Source of the DNA: Symbiodinium natans
Taxonomy: Eukaryota > Sar > Dinophyceae > Suessiales > Symbiodiniaceae
Reading direction: 5' to 3'
NCBI GenBank assembly: GCA_905221605.1
Contig: CAJNDS010002301.1
Span: 655,692-719,691, forward strand
Length of the DNA: 64,000 nt
The position numbers were made by a program, and so were the translations under genes. Under the pieces are notes generated by a model. It saw only the letters and a list, made by a program, of their open reading frames with translations, was not told the DNA's origin and did not search any database. This document shows, in pieces, positions 54,547 to 63,945 of this stretch. Every line of letters begins with the position of its first letter. Position 1 is the stretch's first letter.

Positions 54547-54842
54547 TCTTGATAGAGATACTCTAGGGTTGGGCACTCCGGGGACACTCTGGGGTTGGGC
54601 ACTCCAGGGAGCTCCAATGAGACTCTGGGGTTGGGCACTCCAGGGAGACTCTGGGGCTGGGCACTCCAGGGAGATTGGGCACCAGGGAGACTCTGGGGTG
54701 GGCACTCCGGGGAAACTCTGGGGTTGGGCAATCCAGGGATGAGCGGGCGAGGAGAAGAGTTCCGGGCGAGGAGAAGAGTTCTGGGCGAGGAGAAGAGTTG
54801 AGTTTAAAATCTAACAACCCCACACTGAGGGTGGGGAAAAAG
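54547..54842. repeat. 26-bp and 21-bp tandem repeats
   Basis: 54547-54745: about seven units of ACTCTGGGGTTGGGCACTCC AGGGAG. 54748-54800: three units of CGAGGAGAAGAGTTCTGGG. The latter and the following TTTAAAATCTAACAACCCCA / GTGGGGAAAAAGG recur at 30950-31030. The minus frame SPWSAQPQSLPGVPNPRV is repeat translation, not a gene. Confidence 0.85.
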
Positions 54843-54850
54843 GGGCCTGA

Positions 54851-54955
54851 ATAATTAGCATAGGGTTTTGGGGGGGGGAATTTCTTGTATCATAGTACAA
54901 AGGGACCATAAGGGAATATTCCTCGTAACTATTCCGACCCCTATAGTATGCGGAA
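54851..54955. mobile_element. family 2 copy
   Basis: Carries the family core ATAGGGTTTTGGGG ... GGGACCATAAGGGAATATTC ... AACTATTCCGACCCCTATAG. Other copies: 58660-58752, 58999-59112, 60060-60140, 61668-61808, 63840-63945. Confidence 0.55.
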
Positions 54956-54999
54956 GTCCAAGTATAGGCAACCGGCAGGGCGCCGCTACCTTCGGAACG

Positions 55000-56150
55000 T
55001 GCACGCACAGAGACCTTGAACCTAGCAGCTGCTACAGCCGAACTGCAGCAAGCTCTGAGCCCTGCCTGTCAACTCCTAAACCCTAAGCCTAAACCCAAAA
55101 CATCTAACCAGCTACCAAGAAGGAAAGAAGCCTTCATGAAGCCCTGTCGGCCATGTACACGGCTTCAGAGTCTGTAGGGTCATCAACAGTCTAAACCCTC
55201 ACAATTGACCTAGGTCACAACCCCTATCATCCTTGCCAGGACTTTATTCTGCGGGTTTGCGTGTTGCACCCTCATCGCTGTCAATGGGGTTTTACGAAAT
55301 AGGGAACCCGGAAATACTACGATCCCCTTATAATTCGGACCAAAATAAGGTATCCCGAATATCGTAAACCCCCAAATAAATGGCTTTGAGTTCCCGCCGA
55401 ACCTTATCCCTAAGCCCATGAGCCATCCCGCCTGAGTCCTAAACCCTGGGAGAAAAAAGCGCAAAACTCTGATCATCCTGAACTCAAATTAAGGTGGCAC
55501 TCCTATAAACCCCGCCCGAAACCTGAAACTTGTACCTCCCGGGAGCTTTGAAGAGCTCCACATCACCCTAAGCCCAAGGAGCGCGAGCTGCAAAGACCGC
55601 ACAAGGCGCCTTGGGGCAATTTCTCGAGAGTTCTATGTTGTATAGTCTGTTCCTTGCCAAACAAAGGCCCATGTTTCTCTGAGTGCCCTGATCCTAAACC
55701 CTGGGCCCTAAACTCTAAACCCTCAACACCACGCACTACATTCTACACCCTAAATAAGCACTACATTCGAAACCCCAATATACACTGCATTCGAAACCCC
55801 AAATATACACTACATTCTAAACCTTACATATACACTACGTTCGAAACCCTAAATAAGCGCCTTCGGGCGTAGGGTTCTACGGTTGTATCGGAGACCGTGG
55901 GGTCAGTTTAGGAACAACCTGCAAGCTGCCAGCGCAAGTTAATGTGCTCTCTGAGGTCCGGTCAAATTTTTGTAAGGAGGGTTTAGGGTGTAGGGTTTAG
56001 GGACTTTGGGTAGGAAGGATATACTGTCTGTCTGCACGGACCAGGCCTTCGGACATCAAAGCAGAAACAGAAAGAAGAGAGGGTCAGCCCTCTGAAATAA
56101 CCCAAGATCTAAGGGTCCGAACTATACCTAAAAGGCACCAGAGAACTAAG
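55000..56150. other. spacer; small tandem repeat, weak exon candidates
   Basis: 55738-55850 is a 26-bp tandem (about four units of TACACTACATTCGAAACCCC AAATA). Minus 55550-55610 (RLVRSLQLALLGLRVMWSSS) and 55130-55165 (EAVYMADRAS) may be exons. No model. Confidence 0.35.
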
Positions 56151-56247
56151 CTAGGATGGCCCTTACAACCCTCTGAAACATATTCCTGAACATGATCTTC
56201 TTAAACCCAATAAGGGAAAATATGAAATATTCCAAGGGCCTACCTAG
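56151..56247. mobile_element. MITE family 4 copy
   Basis: CTAGGATGGCCCTTACAACC ... TTCCAAGGGCCTACCTAG, with AAACCCAATAAGGGAAAATA inside. Confidence 0.7.
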
Positions 56248-56253
56248 TTTAGT

Positions 56254-56378
56254 AAACCCTAAACCCTAAACCCTAAACCCTAAAGCCTAAACCCTAAAAC
56301 CCTAAACCCTAAAACCCTAAAACCCTAAAACCCTAAAACCCTAAAACCCTAAAACCCTAAAACCCTAAAACCCTAAGC
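56254..56378 (-). repeat. CCCTAAA array passing into 8-mer CCCTAAAA
   Basis: Starts as CCCTAAA and becomes about nine CCCTAAAA units before the exon at 56379. Confidence 0.95.
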
Positions 56379-57716
56379 CCGACTGGTACATCATTGCATC
56401 CTGGATGCAGGTGAACTTGGCATAGGCCGTCCGGAGGGTGGGCATGGAGAGCAGAGCGGGACCTTTCACAAACGGGGCTGTCTCTGCAACAAGCCTGTGA
56501 TTATACCTGTAAGCTGCAAACAAAATATTTGGGGGGTGTACGGTCTTAGGGGTACCTTATTGGAGTCCGAATTTTCAGGGGATCCTACTACTTGGGGTCT
56601 ATTTTAGGGGTCCCCGCCTATTTTCGTCAACTCCCATATTCTGCATACATGTCAGAGCTGCGGGAGGGATCACAGTGTTGAAGTGTGTGCGAGTGGGTGC
56701 TTTTTTTTGGTAGGCTACCGAAGAACCTTGATGTTGTGAGGGGCTTTTGCCAGGAAGATCCTACCAAAAGCGTAGGTTTAGGGCTCCCTAGGATTGGCCC
56801 CGCGTAAAAGCCTCTGGAAAATATTCCTAAATATGATCCTCGTCTAAACCCAACAAGGGAAAATTTTAAAATGGCGCCAGGGTCTACCGAGTAGTTCTTA
56901 AAGCAAGGATAGCTTGCTAAACCCTAAAACCTAAACCCTAAACCCTAAACCCTGAACCCTGAACCCTAAACCCTAAACCCTAAACCCTAAACCCTAAACC
57001 CTAAACCCTAAACCCTAAACCCTACTTAAACCCCAAACCGTAGGATGGTTCTACAGGTCGGGTGCAAAAGCCAGGGCACTTCCGTCTCGCATCATCTCCG
57101 CAATCTTGGGATGCATGTCTCCAAGGGTCTCTACACCGGGCACCTCACCGAACAAAACAAACAAGGCTTTAGGGTTTAGGGTTTAGGGTTTAGGGTTTAG
57201 GGTTTAGGGTTTAGGGTTTAGGGTAATTGGTTGAGGCTACAGGCCAAATGGGCTCAAGGGTCTGCATGGAGCTTTAGGGTGTAGGCTGATTCTGAGCCCG
57301 GCTCCCATCTACAAACCCACACCCAAGCTCTTCCGTCCCGACTCAGAGAGCCCTTATAACGCCCGAACACAGAGCTGAAAGCCCCAACAGGCCTGAAAGA
57401 AGTCCTGAACAACAGATGCTCTTAACGCAAACTGGCTGGCTCTTAGTAGGGAAGTTGGGAATTTGCTAGGTTGTGTAGGGGTATGATGACAGGGTACCTA
57501 ATTCCCTAGTTCCCTTTCAAGAGCTGCTTGGTTCATGCTTTAATCCCAAGCCCTAAACCCGAAACCATGAAACCCAAAACCCTAAACCCCAACCGTAAAC
57601 CCTAAACCTTAAACCCTAAACCCTAAACCCTAAGAAGGACGACTAACCTCCAAGGAAAAGGAGGGACCTGCTGTCCGCCGCGCGTACGGCTGCTGAGTTC
57701 GGAGAGCCTGGGGAAG
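56379..57716 (-). CDS. Gene G: three-exon chain, partial
   Basis: Exons 57668-57716 (CATCCCCCAG| acceptor, LPQALRTQQPYARRTA), 57055-57166 (CCCTAAAG| acceptor, LFVLFGEVPGVETLGDMHPK then IAEMMRDGSALAFAPD) and 56379-56494 (LVAETAPFVKGPALLSMPTL then RTAYAKFTCIQDAMMYQS). Phases join, with donors |GTCCCT, |GTAGAA and |GCTTAGGG. The middle exon could alternatively end at its own TAG. The acceptor of exon 2 is the end of a TTTAGGG array (57168-57222) read in reverse. It looks like a folded soluble protein; not recognised. Confidence 0.6.
56540..56893. mobile_element. family 3 copy and family 4 fragment
   Basis: 56540-56640 holds the family 3 core (GGGGATCCTACTACTTGGGG). 56805-56893 holds the central part of family 4 (AATATTCCTAAATATGATCC) without its ends. 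Both lie in a gene G intron. Confidence 0.45.
56918..57024 (-). repeat. CCCTAAA array
   Basis: About 13 units in the same gene G intron. Confidence 0.95.
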
Positions 57717-57956
57717 CTGGGGGATGAAGGGAGGGGGTTCAGGGTTTAGGGTTTAGGGTTTAGGGTTAGGGCTTAGGGCTGAGGGGTTTTGGTTAGTTAG
57801 GTTTTGTAGGCTCACTCTCGCAACTGAGGGTTGCGGCGCCACGGCGAGCCCACCCCCCCCTCCCCCCCACCACCATAACCCAAAGCCTACAATCCAAATC
57901 ACTAAGCAACGTCCCTAAACCCTAAACCCTAAGCCCTAAACCCTAAACCCTAAGCC

Positions 57957-58081
57957 CTCAACATGGCCTCGTTGAATCCCAACGGGAAGCAACAGCTCGA
58001 AGGAGCAGCCAAGAAGCAAAGTGGTGGCTCCAGGAGCATCCACAAGCAGCTCCTGCAACCACCAAAGGGGGGTCTCAGAGA
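57957..58081. CDS. exon beside a TTTGGGG array, strand unresolved
   Basis: Minus: TCTGAG| then TPLWWLQELLVDAPGATTLL, LGCSFELLLPVGIQRGHVE and GC donor |GCTTAGGG. Plus: ATG in a good context, MASLNPNGKQQLEGAAKKQS then IHKQLLQPPKGG, running to the repeat. Both are good; minus agrees with the neighbours. Confidence 0.45.
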
Positions 58082-58181
58082 GAGGTTTAGGGTTTGGGGT
58101 TTGGGGTTTGGGGTTTGGGGTTTGGGGTTTGGGGTTTGGGGTTTGGGGTTTAACCACCAAAGGTGGTCTAAGAAAGAGGGC
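58054..58181. repeat. TTTGGGG array flanked by 28-bp direct repeats
   Basis: CAACCACCAAAGGGGGGTCT CAGAGAGAGG (58053-58082) lies left of the array and AACCACCAAAGGTGGTCTAA GAAAGAGGG (58152-58180) right of it; 58083-58152 is TTTAGGG then eight TTTGGGG units. It looks like an insertion that duplicated its target. Confidence 0.7.
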
Positions 58182-58494
58182 ATAGGGCCGTTTTTCTTTT
58201 TTTTTATGGGTGAGGGCCCAGGGTTTGTGAGCTTGGACTTAGGGCCCTAAGGTCTTTGGGTTTAGGGCTTAGGGCTCAGTGATTCGGGAACAGGACTTCT
58301 AGGGCTTAAGGGCAAGCTACTACTTTCAGGGGGGCCCAACACATCCCAAAGAAGACCAACAGCTTGTACAGAGTTTGCCATGCAATTAATTTCGGTAACA
58401 TGGTGGGGTATGAACATGGAAAGTCTGGAGTGGGACTTGCGGCACGGAGTCTCTGATTTTGCGTCCGGGGCTCCGTGAGAATGGATCGGAAGGA

Positions 58495-58760
58495 CTGGCA
58501 GGCCCCTGACAACCTATGAGAAAGATTCGTACGCAAGATCCTCTTGAAGCCCAAAATGAAAAATGCCCCAAGGGTCCACCTAGCACGTTGCATACCAAAT
58601 GTTGCAAGTCTGTGGGGAAGGGTTTTTGTTGAGGTACAGCTTACAGGTGCCTTAGTACTTAGAATAGGGTTTTGGGGGTTACTAGAGTTTAGCTACAATC
58701 GGACCATAAAGGAGTACCACCAGCAACTATTAGACCCCTATACTACATGCGGGTCTTCTT
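58495..58760. mobile_element. family 4 fragment and family 2 copy
   Basis: 58495-58585 matches family 4 in diverged form (AAGGGTCCACCTAG end). 58660-58752 is family 2 (TTAGAATAGGGTTTTGGGGG ... GACCCCTATACTACATGCGG) lying just beyond the gene H stop, probably in its 3' flank. Confidence 0.5.
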
Positions 58761-58762
58761 GG

Positions 58763-59816
58763 CTACGAAATGTCCTCCATGACGTTCGTCCACCGGATCG
58801 CTGACACTGCCAAGGCCACATCCACATCTGCAAGGGCGACTGGGGGCACCCTTAATACAGCCTATAATCCCCCCTAAATCCTAAACCCAAAATTCTGCGA
58901 TCCTACTAAACCTTGAACCCTAAACCCTAAACCCTAAAACCCTAAACCCTGTAAACCCTAAATGCTGTGGTTCGGCTCATCCCAAGGCTCGAAACACTAT
59001 AACATAGGGGCCTTCAGAACTAGAATAGGGTTTGGGCGGCCCCATTATAGTAGAGTTCTAAAGAAACCGTAAGGGGATACCATAAGTAATTATTCCGACC
59101 CCTATAGTAAGCGGATACTTTATAGAAGCCCTTAGACCCTCTGCAAAAAAAATATTCCCGAAGATGATCCTCTTCAACTCCCAGGGGCCTGCCTCGTTAG
59201 GAAACACCCCACATGACAAAAGCAATGCCTGCCACATCCTGGACAGCGGCATCTGCATCTCGCCATTGGAGCTCGTTCTGGTCCTGACATGTGCGGGCGG
59301 TTTCGGGTTTAGGGTCTAGGGTTTAGGGTTGAGGATTTGTCCTACGCGAGCCCCTAAAAACTGACGCCTGGAGGCGTCATGGTTAAGGCGCAGATCTTGG
59401 GGTGGGGGTATCGTGTCAGCTGCAGAATGATAGGCATGTTGTCCTGGTGATGCCTTGCCGACACGCCACCAACATCAATAAGAACTCCTCCTAGGATAAA
59501 CGGCATCTTCCTCTCTGTACTGGAACATCCACCCGACATGTATGTGGGCGGCTGCTGGCTGGTTTAGGTTTAATTAGGGGGCATTCCAGACCCAAAGTTT
59601 TTCAATTAGGACAGGGCAGCAGGAGAAAGAGACTGTCCTCCATGACTGCAACCCTCATCATGGTCATCGTGCTGAATCACACGCTCCCAACCCCCCAAAA
59701 CCCCACTGCATCCCCACAATCCTAAACACCCCATGACCCCCCCTTGTGAAAAAACCTAAAGCTTCTCACCCCAACACCCTGTTCAAACTTGGCAGCGCAC
59801 CGTGCAATGCGGCTTC
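58763..59816 (-). CDS. Gene H: four-exon 3' part with stop
   Basis: Exons 59778-59816 (EAALHGALPSLNR), 59366-59506 (MPFILGGVLIDVGGVSARHH, QDNMPIILQLTRYPHPKICA, LTMTPPG), 59229-59283 (DQNELQWRDADAAVQDVA) and 58763-58839 (ALADVDVALAVSAIRWTNVM EDIS then TAG). Phases join. The intron 59284-59365 (82 nt, GT-AG) contains CCCTAAACCCTAGACCCTAA, and the intron 58840-59228 holds family 2 and family 4 element copies. Unknown family. Confidence 0.6.
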
Positions 59817-59846
59817 CTGTCGCACCAGGCAGGTTAGGGTGTTCTT

Positions 59847-59950
59847 CTAGGATGGCCCTTAAAACCCTCTGACAAAAATATTCCGAAATATGATCCTCTT
59901 AAACCCAATAAGGGAAGCTAATTTAAAGGATGTCCCAAGGGCCCACCCAG
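59847..59950. mobile_element. MITE family 4 copy
   Basis: CTAGGATGGCCCTTAAAACC ... GTCCCAAGGGCCCACCCAG, the best preserved left end in the window. Confidence 0.7.
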
Positions 59951-60315
59951 TATAGGGTTTCATCAGCTCATTCATCTCAGGGCGAGGCAGGACAATCAAG
60001 CCAACAGGATATTCAAAGGTTCAAGACGCAAACCCCTTCACGCCCGAACATCCCCGCAATAGGGGCCTCAAGAATTAGAGCAGAGTTTTGGGAGTTACAA
60101 CAGAAAAAATTAGTAATAATTCCGACCCCAAAATTAAGTCCATGTTCGTGGAGCGAAAAAAGATGAGGGACCTCAAGTTCTGGTGATCAATGGTTGCCTG
60201 GTTGCAGGCGGTCCGCTGGTCCTGAGCCTCATCGAGCCCTAAGTCCTACGTACCCAAGCACCTAGCCCTAAACCCTAAACCCTATGAACCCTAAAACCCT
60301 AAACCCTAAACCTAC

Positions 60316-60438
60316 ACAACGCCATAGGACCACAGGAACGGACCCCTCAATTGCCTCGTCGCTGGGCTTGGCCATACCAGCAGGGCATCGACTAGCAACA
60401 GCCGCCTGAACCTTGGGCCGCTGTGGTCCGATGGGTGG
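60316..60438 (-). CDS. exon, 41 whole codons
   Basis: ACAAAAG| acceptor, PPIGPQRPKVQAAVASRCPA, GMAKPSDEAIEGSVPVVLWR, donor TGT|GTAGGTTTAGGG. Strong island between CCCTAAA and TTTAGGG runs. Confidence 0.6.
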
Positions 60439-60599
60439 CTTTTGTGGTTTAGGGTTTAGGGCTAGGGTTTAGGGTTGGCGGTTTAGGGGTTAGGGGTTTA
60501 GGGTTACGGGTTTAGGGTTCCAGGAATCATCCGGAGCCTAATGGAGAACCGGCGCAGAAGCCCCGATGTAAGTCGTGGTCCTCGTTGGAATCAGGATAG

Positions 60600-60912
60600 A
60601 GGGCAGCTTTGAAGGTAGCATGGGTGATTTGATAAGGAATCCCCTCCTCCCCTAGTGCTAACTGGGCACCTTCTTCGGTCCTTGCTATTGCTATGATAAT
60701 GGTTATGCCTGTATATATATATATATATGTGTATAGTTGTTTATTTATTTAGTACTGAATATGTATTCATTTATTCTTTTGTTCATTTATGTACATACAC
60801 ACACACATATATATATATATACAGATGTGTGTATACATATGTTGATAGTTGTTTTTGTTTTTTGGTTGGGGGGTAGGGGGGGCTGGGCACCTTCTGCTTA
60901 GGGGGAAAACGC
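60600..60912. other. AT-rich microsatellite region
   Basis: (TA)n at 60714-60728 and (CA/TA)n at 60796-60824 with TTATTTATT-like runs. This is intron or spacer; no gene. Confidence 0.6.
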
Positions 60913-60960
60913 AATTTGCTCCAGTCCAAGCAGCTCCGGCGGGAGGAGGTCCCAGCATTC
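60913..60960 (-). CDS. exon, 16 codons
   Basis: GCCCGAG| acceptor, ECWDLLPPELLGLEQI, possible GC donor ATT|GCGTTT. Another minus frame (AGTSSRRSCLDWSKLRFPPK) is open. Confidence 0.4.
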
Positions 60961-61289
60961 CTCGGGCGCAAGGCACAGGCTCACGAGGGGCCCGTGCAGT
61001 AGGCCTAATCCCTAAACCCTAAAACCTAAAACCTAAACCTTAAACCTAAACCCTACACCCTGCACCCTAAACCCTAAACCCAATTTTAAGATTTCTGAGC
61101 TTGTAAGTCCACACGGCCTTGAACCCTCGATCCCCCTGTGGACACCTTAGCCCCTTTCTGAGCCTAACCCCAAGCCCCTAAACCCTAAACCCTAAACCCT
61201 AAAACCTAACCCTAAACCCTAAACCCCTAAAACCGTAAACCCCTTAAACCTATCAACCTGAGAAACCCCTACAATCCCTCAGGGCAGGC

Positions 61290-61369
61290 CAAGCGTCTGC
61301 TGGAACGATCGACTGGGGCGGCTCATCTGCGTCGCCAGCCATCGTGGCCGTTCCATGGTGCCCAGGCGG
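61290..61369 (-). CDS. exon, 26 codons
   Basis: GTCCTTCAG| acceptor, RLGTMERPRWLATQMSRPSR then SFQQTL, GC donor CTTG|GCCTGC. Between CCCTAAA and TTTAGGG runs. Confidence 0.5.
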
Positions 61370-61667
61370 CTGAAGGACTCTAGTTAGGGTTTAGGGTTTA
61401 GGGTTTAGGGTTTAGGGTTTGGGATTTAGGGTTTGGGGTTTGGGGGTTGGGGTTTAGGGTTTAGGGTTTGGGGTTTAAGTACATGAAGCCGTGGGCTGCG
61501 GTTTGGGCACGGCCAGGTTGTGCAGAACTTGGGGTTTATGGTTTTGGGCTTGGGGTTTGGGTTTACGGCTTAGGGCTTGAGGTTTGGGGTTTAGGGTTTA
61601 GGGGGGGTTGAAGGTGGAGCTTAGGATTGAGGCATGAAACGGAGGGAGCGCAGCCCTGAACCCTATT

Positions 61668-61808
61668 ACAATAGGGGCCTTCATGACTAGAACAGGGTTT
61701 GGGGTTTAGGGTTTAGGGTTTAGGGTGGTGAATAGGGTTTTGGGGTCATTATAGTCTATTTGCCTAGGGACCCTAATTAGGGCGGATTAGTAATTCTTCC
61801 CTCCCCTA
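61668..61808. mobile_element. family 2 copy interrupted by telomere repeats
   Basis: ATAGGGGCCTTCATGACTAG AACAGGGTTTGGGG is followed by three TTTAGGG units and then a second GAATAGGGTTTTGGGG before the family's right half. The element's own GGGTTTTGGGG may have seeded the expansion. Confidence 0.5.
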
Positions 61809-61979
61809 TATTAACCCGAACTGAACCTGCGAGAAAAGCTGAAAAGCCTGGGCCTCTAACCTGATTAGGATTGTGCATTAACCCTGCACCCTGTATCCCG
61901 ACTACACTGGCAATTTCATTTCTTCCTGCGTACGACCGCTGGCAAGCGCCCTGCAGCAAGGTCAGAAGAGGCTCATCAC

Positions 61980-62127
61980 CTGCCCAGAGAAGCTTCGGGC
62001 CAATTTCGGGATCTGAAATCCCAACCCTAAAGCCCTGGCCTTAACCCGACAAAAGCTAGCTTCAAAACCCCAAACCCCACCGCCGAAAGATGGGTACTGC
62101 GAGTTGGAAGCCCTTAAAGGTGACAGG
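61980..62127 (-). CDS. two exons
   Basis: 62081-62127 (GTGCAG| acceptor, PVTFKGFQLAVPIFR or LSPLRASNSQYPSFG, donor |GTGGGG) and 61980-62012 (TTTCAG| acceptor, IPKLARSFSGQ, donor CAG|GTGATG). Each bracket is good; the phase between them is unsettled. Confidence 0.4.
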
Positions 62128-62180
62128 CTGCACACGAAGCCAAGCCCCAAACCCTAAACGCTGAGGCTCTGCAGTCGAAG

Positions 62181-62283
62181 TCTACCCCTTGTACTAACAG
62201 TCCTTAATAGGGATTGCAATTAGGGGGTACTATAATCCCTATGAAGGACTGTTAGTATGTTAGTATAAGGGCGAACATCCCAA
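62181..62283. mobile_element. MITE family 1 copy
   Basis: CTAACAGTCCTTAATAGGGA and its inverse TCCCTATGAAGGACTGTTAG form the arms; right end GGGCGAACATCCCAA. A GTTAGTAT duplication is visible in the right arm. Confidence 0.75.
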
Positions 62284-62474
62284 TGTATGCACCCAGATCC
62301 GAGGCTTGAAACCCAAAGCTCCAGAGACTGAGCGCATCTTCCAATTGCATGCATGACAGATGCTTCTGCTCCGGCATCAATGAAACGCGATGCTGCAACC
62401 ATCTACGAGTAGCATGACACCCGGCAATCCCCCCGCCCCCCCCCCACACCTGAACCCCAAAAGGCCCGAATTAG

Positions 62475-62570
62475 GCTGCAGTCCGAAACCCTGAAAACCT
62501 GAAAGCCTGAAAACCTGAAAGCCTGAAAACCTGAAACCCTGAAACCCTGAAACCCTGAACCCCGAAACCT
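62475..62570 (-). repeat. 8-mer GAAACCCT/GAAAGCCT array
   Basis: About ten units of CTGAAAACCTGAAAGC type, a further variant of the telomere-like unit. Confidence 0.85.
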
Positions 62571-62885
62571 AAAGCCCTCGACCAAGACCAAGAGAAACCA
62601 CGAGCCCAACCTGCTCGTAGACGCAGAAAATCAATGCAGAGCCCGGGCCAAGGCGTGCTACCTAGGGTTTTCGGGTTCAAGGTTTTAGGGGATTCGGGTT
62701 TAGGGTTTCAGGGATTAGGGTGCGCGGTTTAGGGTTTAGGAGGGGTCTTGGGGGGCTTAGGGGTTAATGAGGGTTTGGGGCTTAGGGATGTGTGGGGATT
62801 GCAAAATTCTTGCGAGTCTCGGGCTGTCCTGAAGGCAAAATCGTGTTCTCCTACAGGGCCAGCAGGCACCAAGGGTTTTGGGCAC

Positions 62886-63655
62886 CTTCAGCCAAAACAA
62901 CTCCCAGCAAGCACCCAACCACATGCGAGAGTGATCTCACACATGGGCTTTGCGTACCCGAGGAATAGACTGTATCATGTACAGACCCCAGAATGGGCGC
63001 ATAAGCATCAAATCGAAACCCGAAACCCTGAACCCGAATGACCAAGGACCATGCGAAAATGAAGACCTCAATCAAGCCTAAAGGTGTTGAACGCCCCCAC
63101 CTTGGCCACGTAGCCCTTGTAGAGGCCCAAGAGCCTGGCGACCAAGGCTACAGAAACCCCGAGAAACCAGAAGGTTTAGGGCTGAGGGCTTAGGATTTGG
63201 GCAATTCCCAGGGGTACCCCTTTATACCCCAAATAGAATTTGAATAGAAGCCTCTTCAAGGGACCCCCTAAAGCGTGAGCCCCTCTTTTCACCAAAACGC
63301 TTTCAATTGGGCAGTTATATCACGCTTGTATGCGGAACTTGGGGATCCCTCACTGCACAAAAACAAACATAATTATAAGGAGTATTCTAGAGAATCTCCA
63401 ACACCCTTGGGCGCTTGCAAGGGGATTCTTGGCGGGAGGTGCCTAAAACCCAAAACCCAAAAACCCAGAATACGGAACCCTAACCCTAAACACTAAACCC
63501 TAAACCCTGAACCCTAAACCCTAAGCCCTAAACCCATAGCCCATAACCCTTATATCAACCCTAAATCCGCAGCAGGGTCGCTGAGTGCCCTGCCCATCCC
63601 GCCGAACCAGTTCGGAGAGAACAGCCGGCAGGGAGGTGGGCCCAGCCGCAAATTC
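62886..63655 (-). CDS. Gene I: three-exon chain, partial
   Basis: Exons 63589-63655 (TTGTAG| acceptor, EFAAGPTSLPAVLSELVRRD GQ), 63101-63147 (TTCTGTAG| acceptor, LVARLLGLYKGYVAK, donor |GTGGGG) and 62886-63027 (GTTCAG| acceptor, FRFDAYAPILGSVHDTVYSS, GTQSPCVRSLSHVVGCLLGV, donor GAAG|GTGCCC). Phases join. The first amino acids of the last exon (GFGF) read through telomere-like DNA and may be intron instead. Unknown family. Confidence 0.55.
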
Positions 63656-63839
63656 CTACAAACACTAGGGGGCTTAGGGTTTAGGGTTTATAGGGTTTAA
63701 GGTTTAGGGTTTAAGGGCCAATGACAAGATTTATTGAGGTTTAGTACTCGGGGTATAGGAGGCAGGGGATTTAGGGGCTAGGACGCGCAGGATCGAGTGC
63801 TTTGGGTTTGCAGCTTGAGGCTAATTTGGGGGGCTAAAA

Positions 63840-63945
63840 ATTGTTAGAATAGGGTCTTGGGTGAGTATAGTATATATATCTATATATATATATAGGGACC
63901 ATAAGGGAATGCTATTCGTAATTCTTCCGACCCCTACATATTACA
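63840..63945. mobile_element. family 2 copy with a TA microsatellite
   Basis: GAATAGGGTCTTGGGTGAGT ... (TA)n ... GGGACCATAAGGGAATGCTA ... TTCTTCCGACCCCTACATAT. The TA run has expanded inside the element. Confidence 0.55.

Noticed and set aside
54511-54823. Minus-strand frames rich in SPWSAQPQSLPGV as a repetitive protein.
   Set aside because: They are translations of a 26-bp tandem repeat, open in several frames, with no flanking coding sequence.
57963-58250. Plus-strand gene starting MASLNPNGKQQLEG.
   Set aside because: Not excluded, but the frame continues only through TTTGGGG repeats; the minus strand has a comparable exon with splice sites, so it is listed as strand-unresolved.
60700-60830. 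Centromere or replication origin from the AT-rich microsatellites.
   Set aside because: Short TA/CA repeats alone do not support either; similar tracts occur at 22655, 45918 and 63870.
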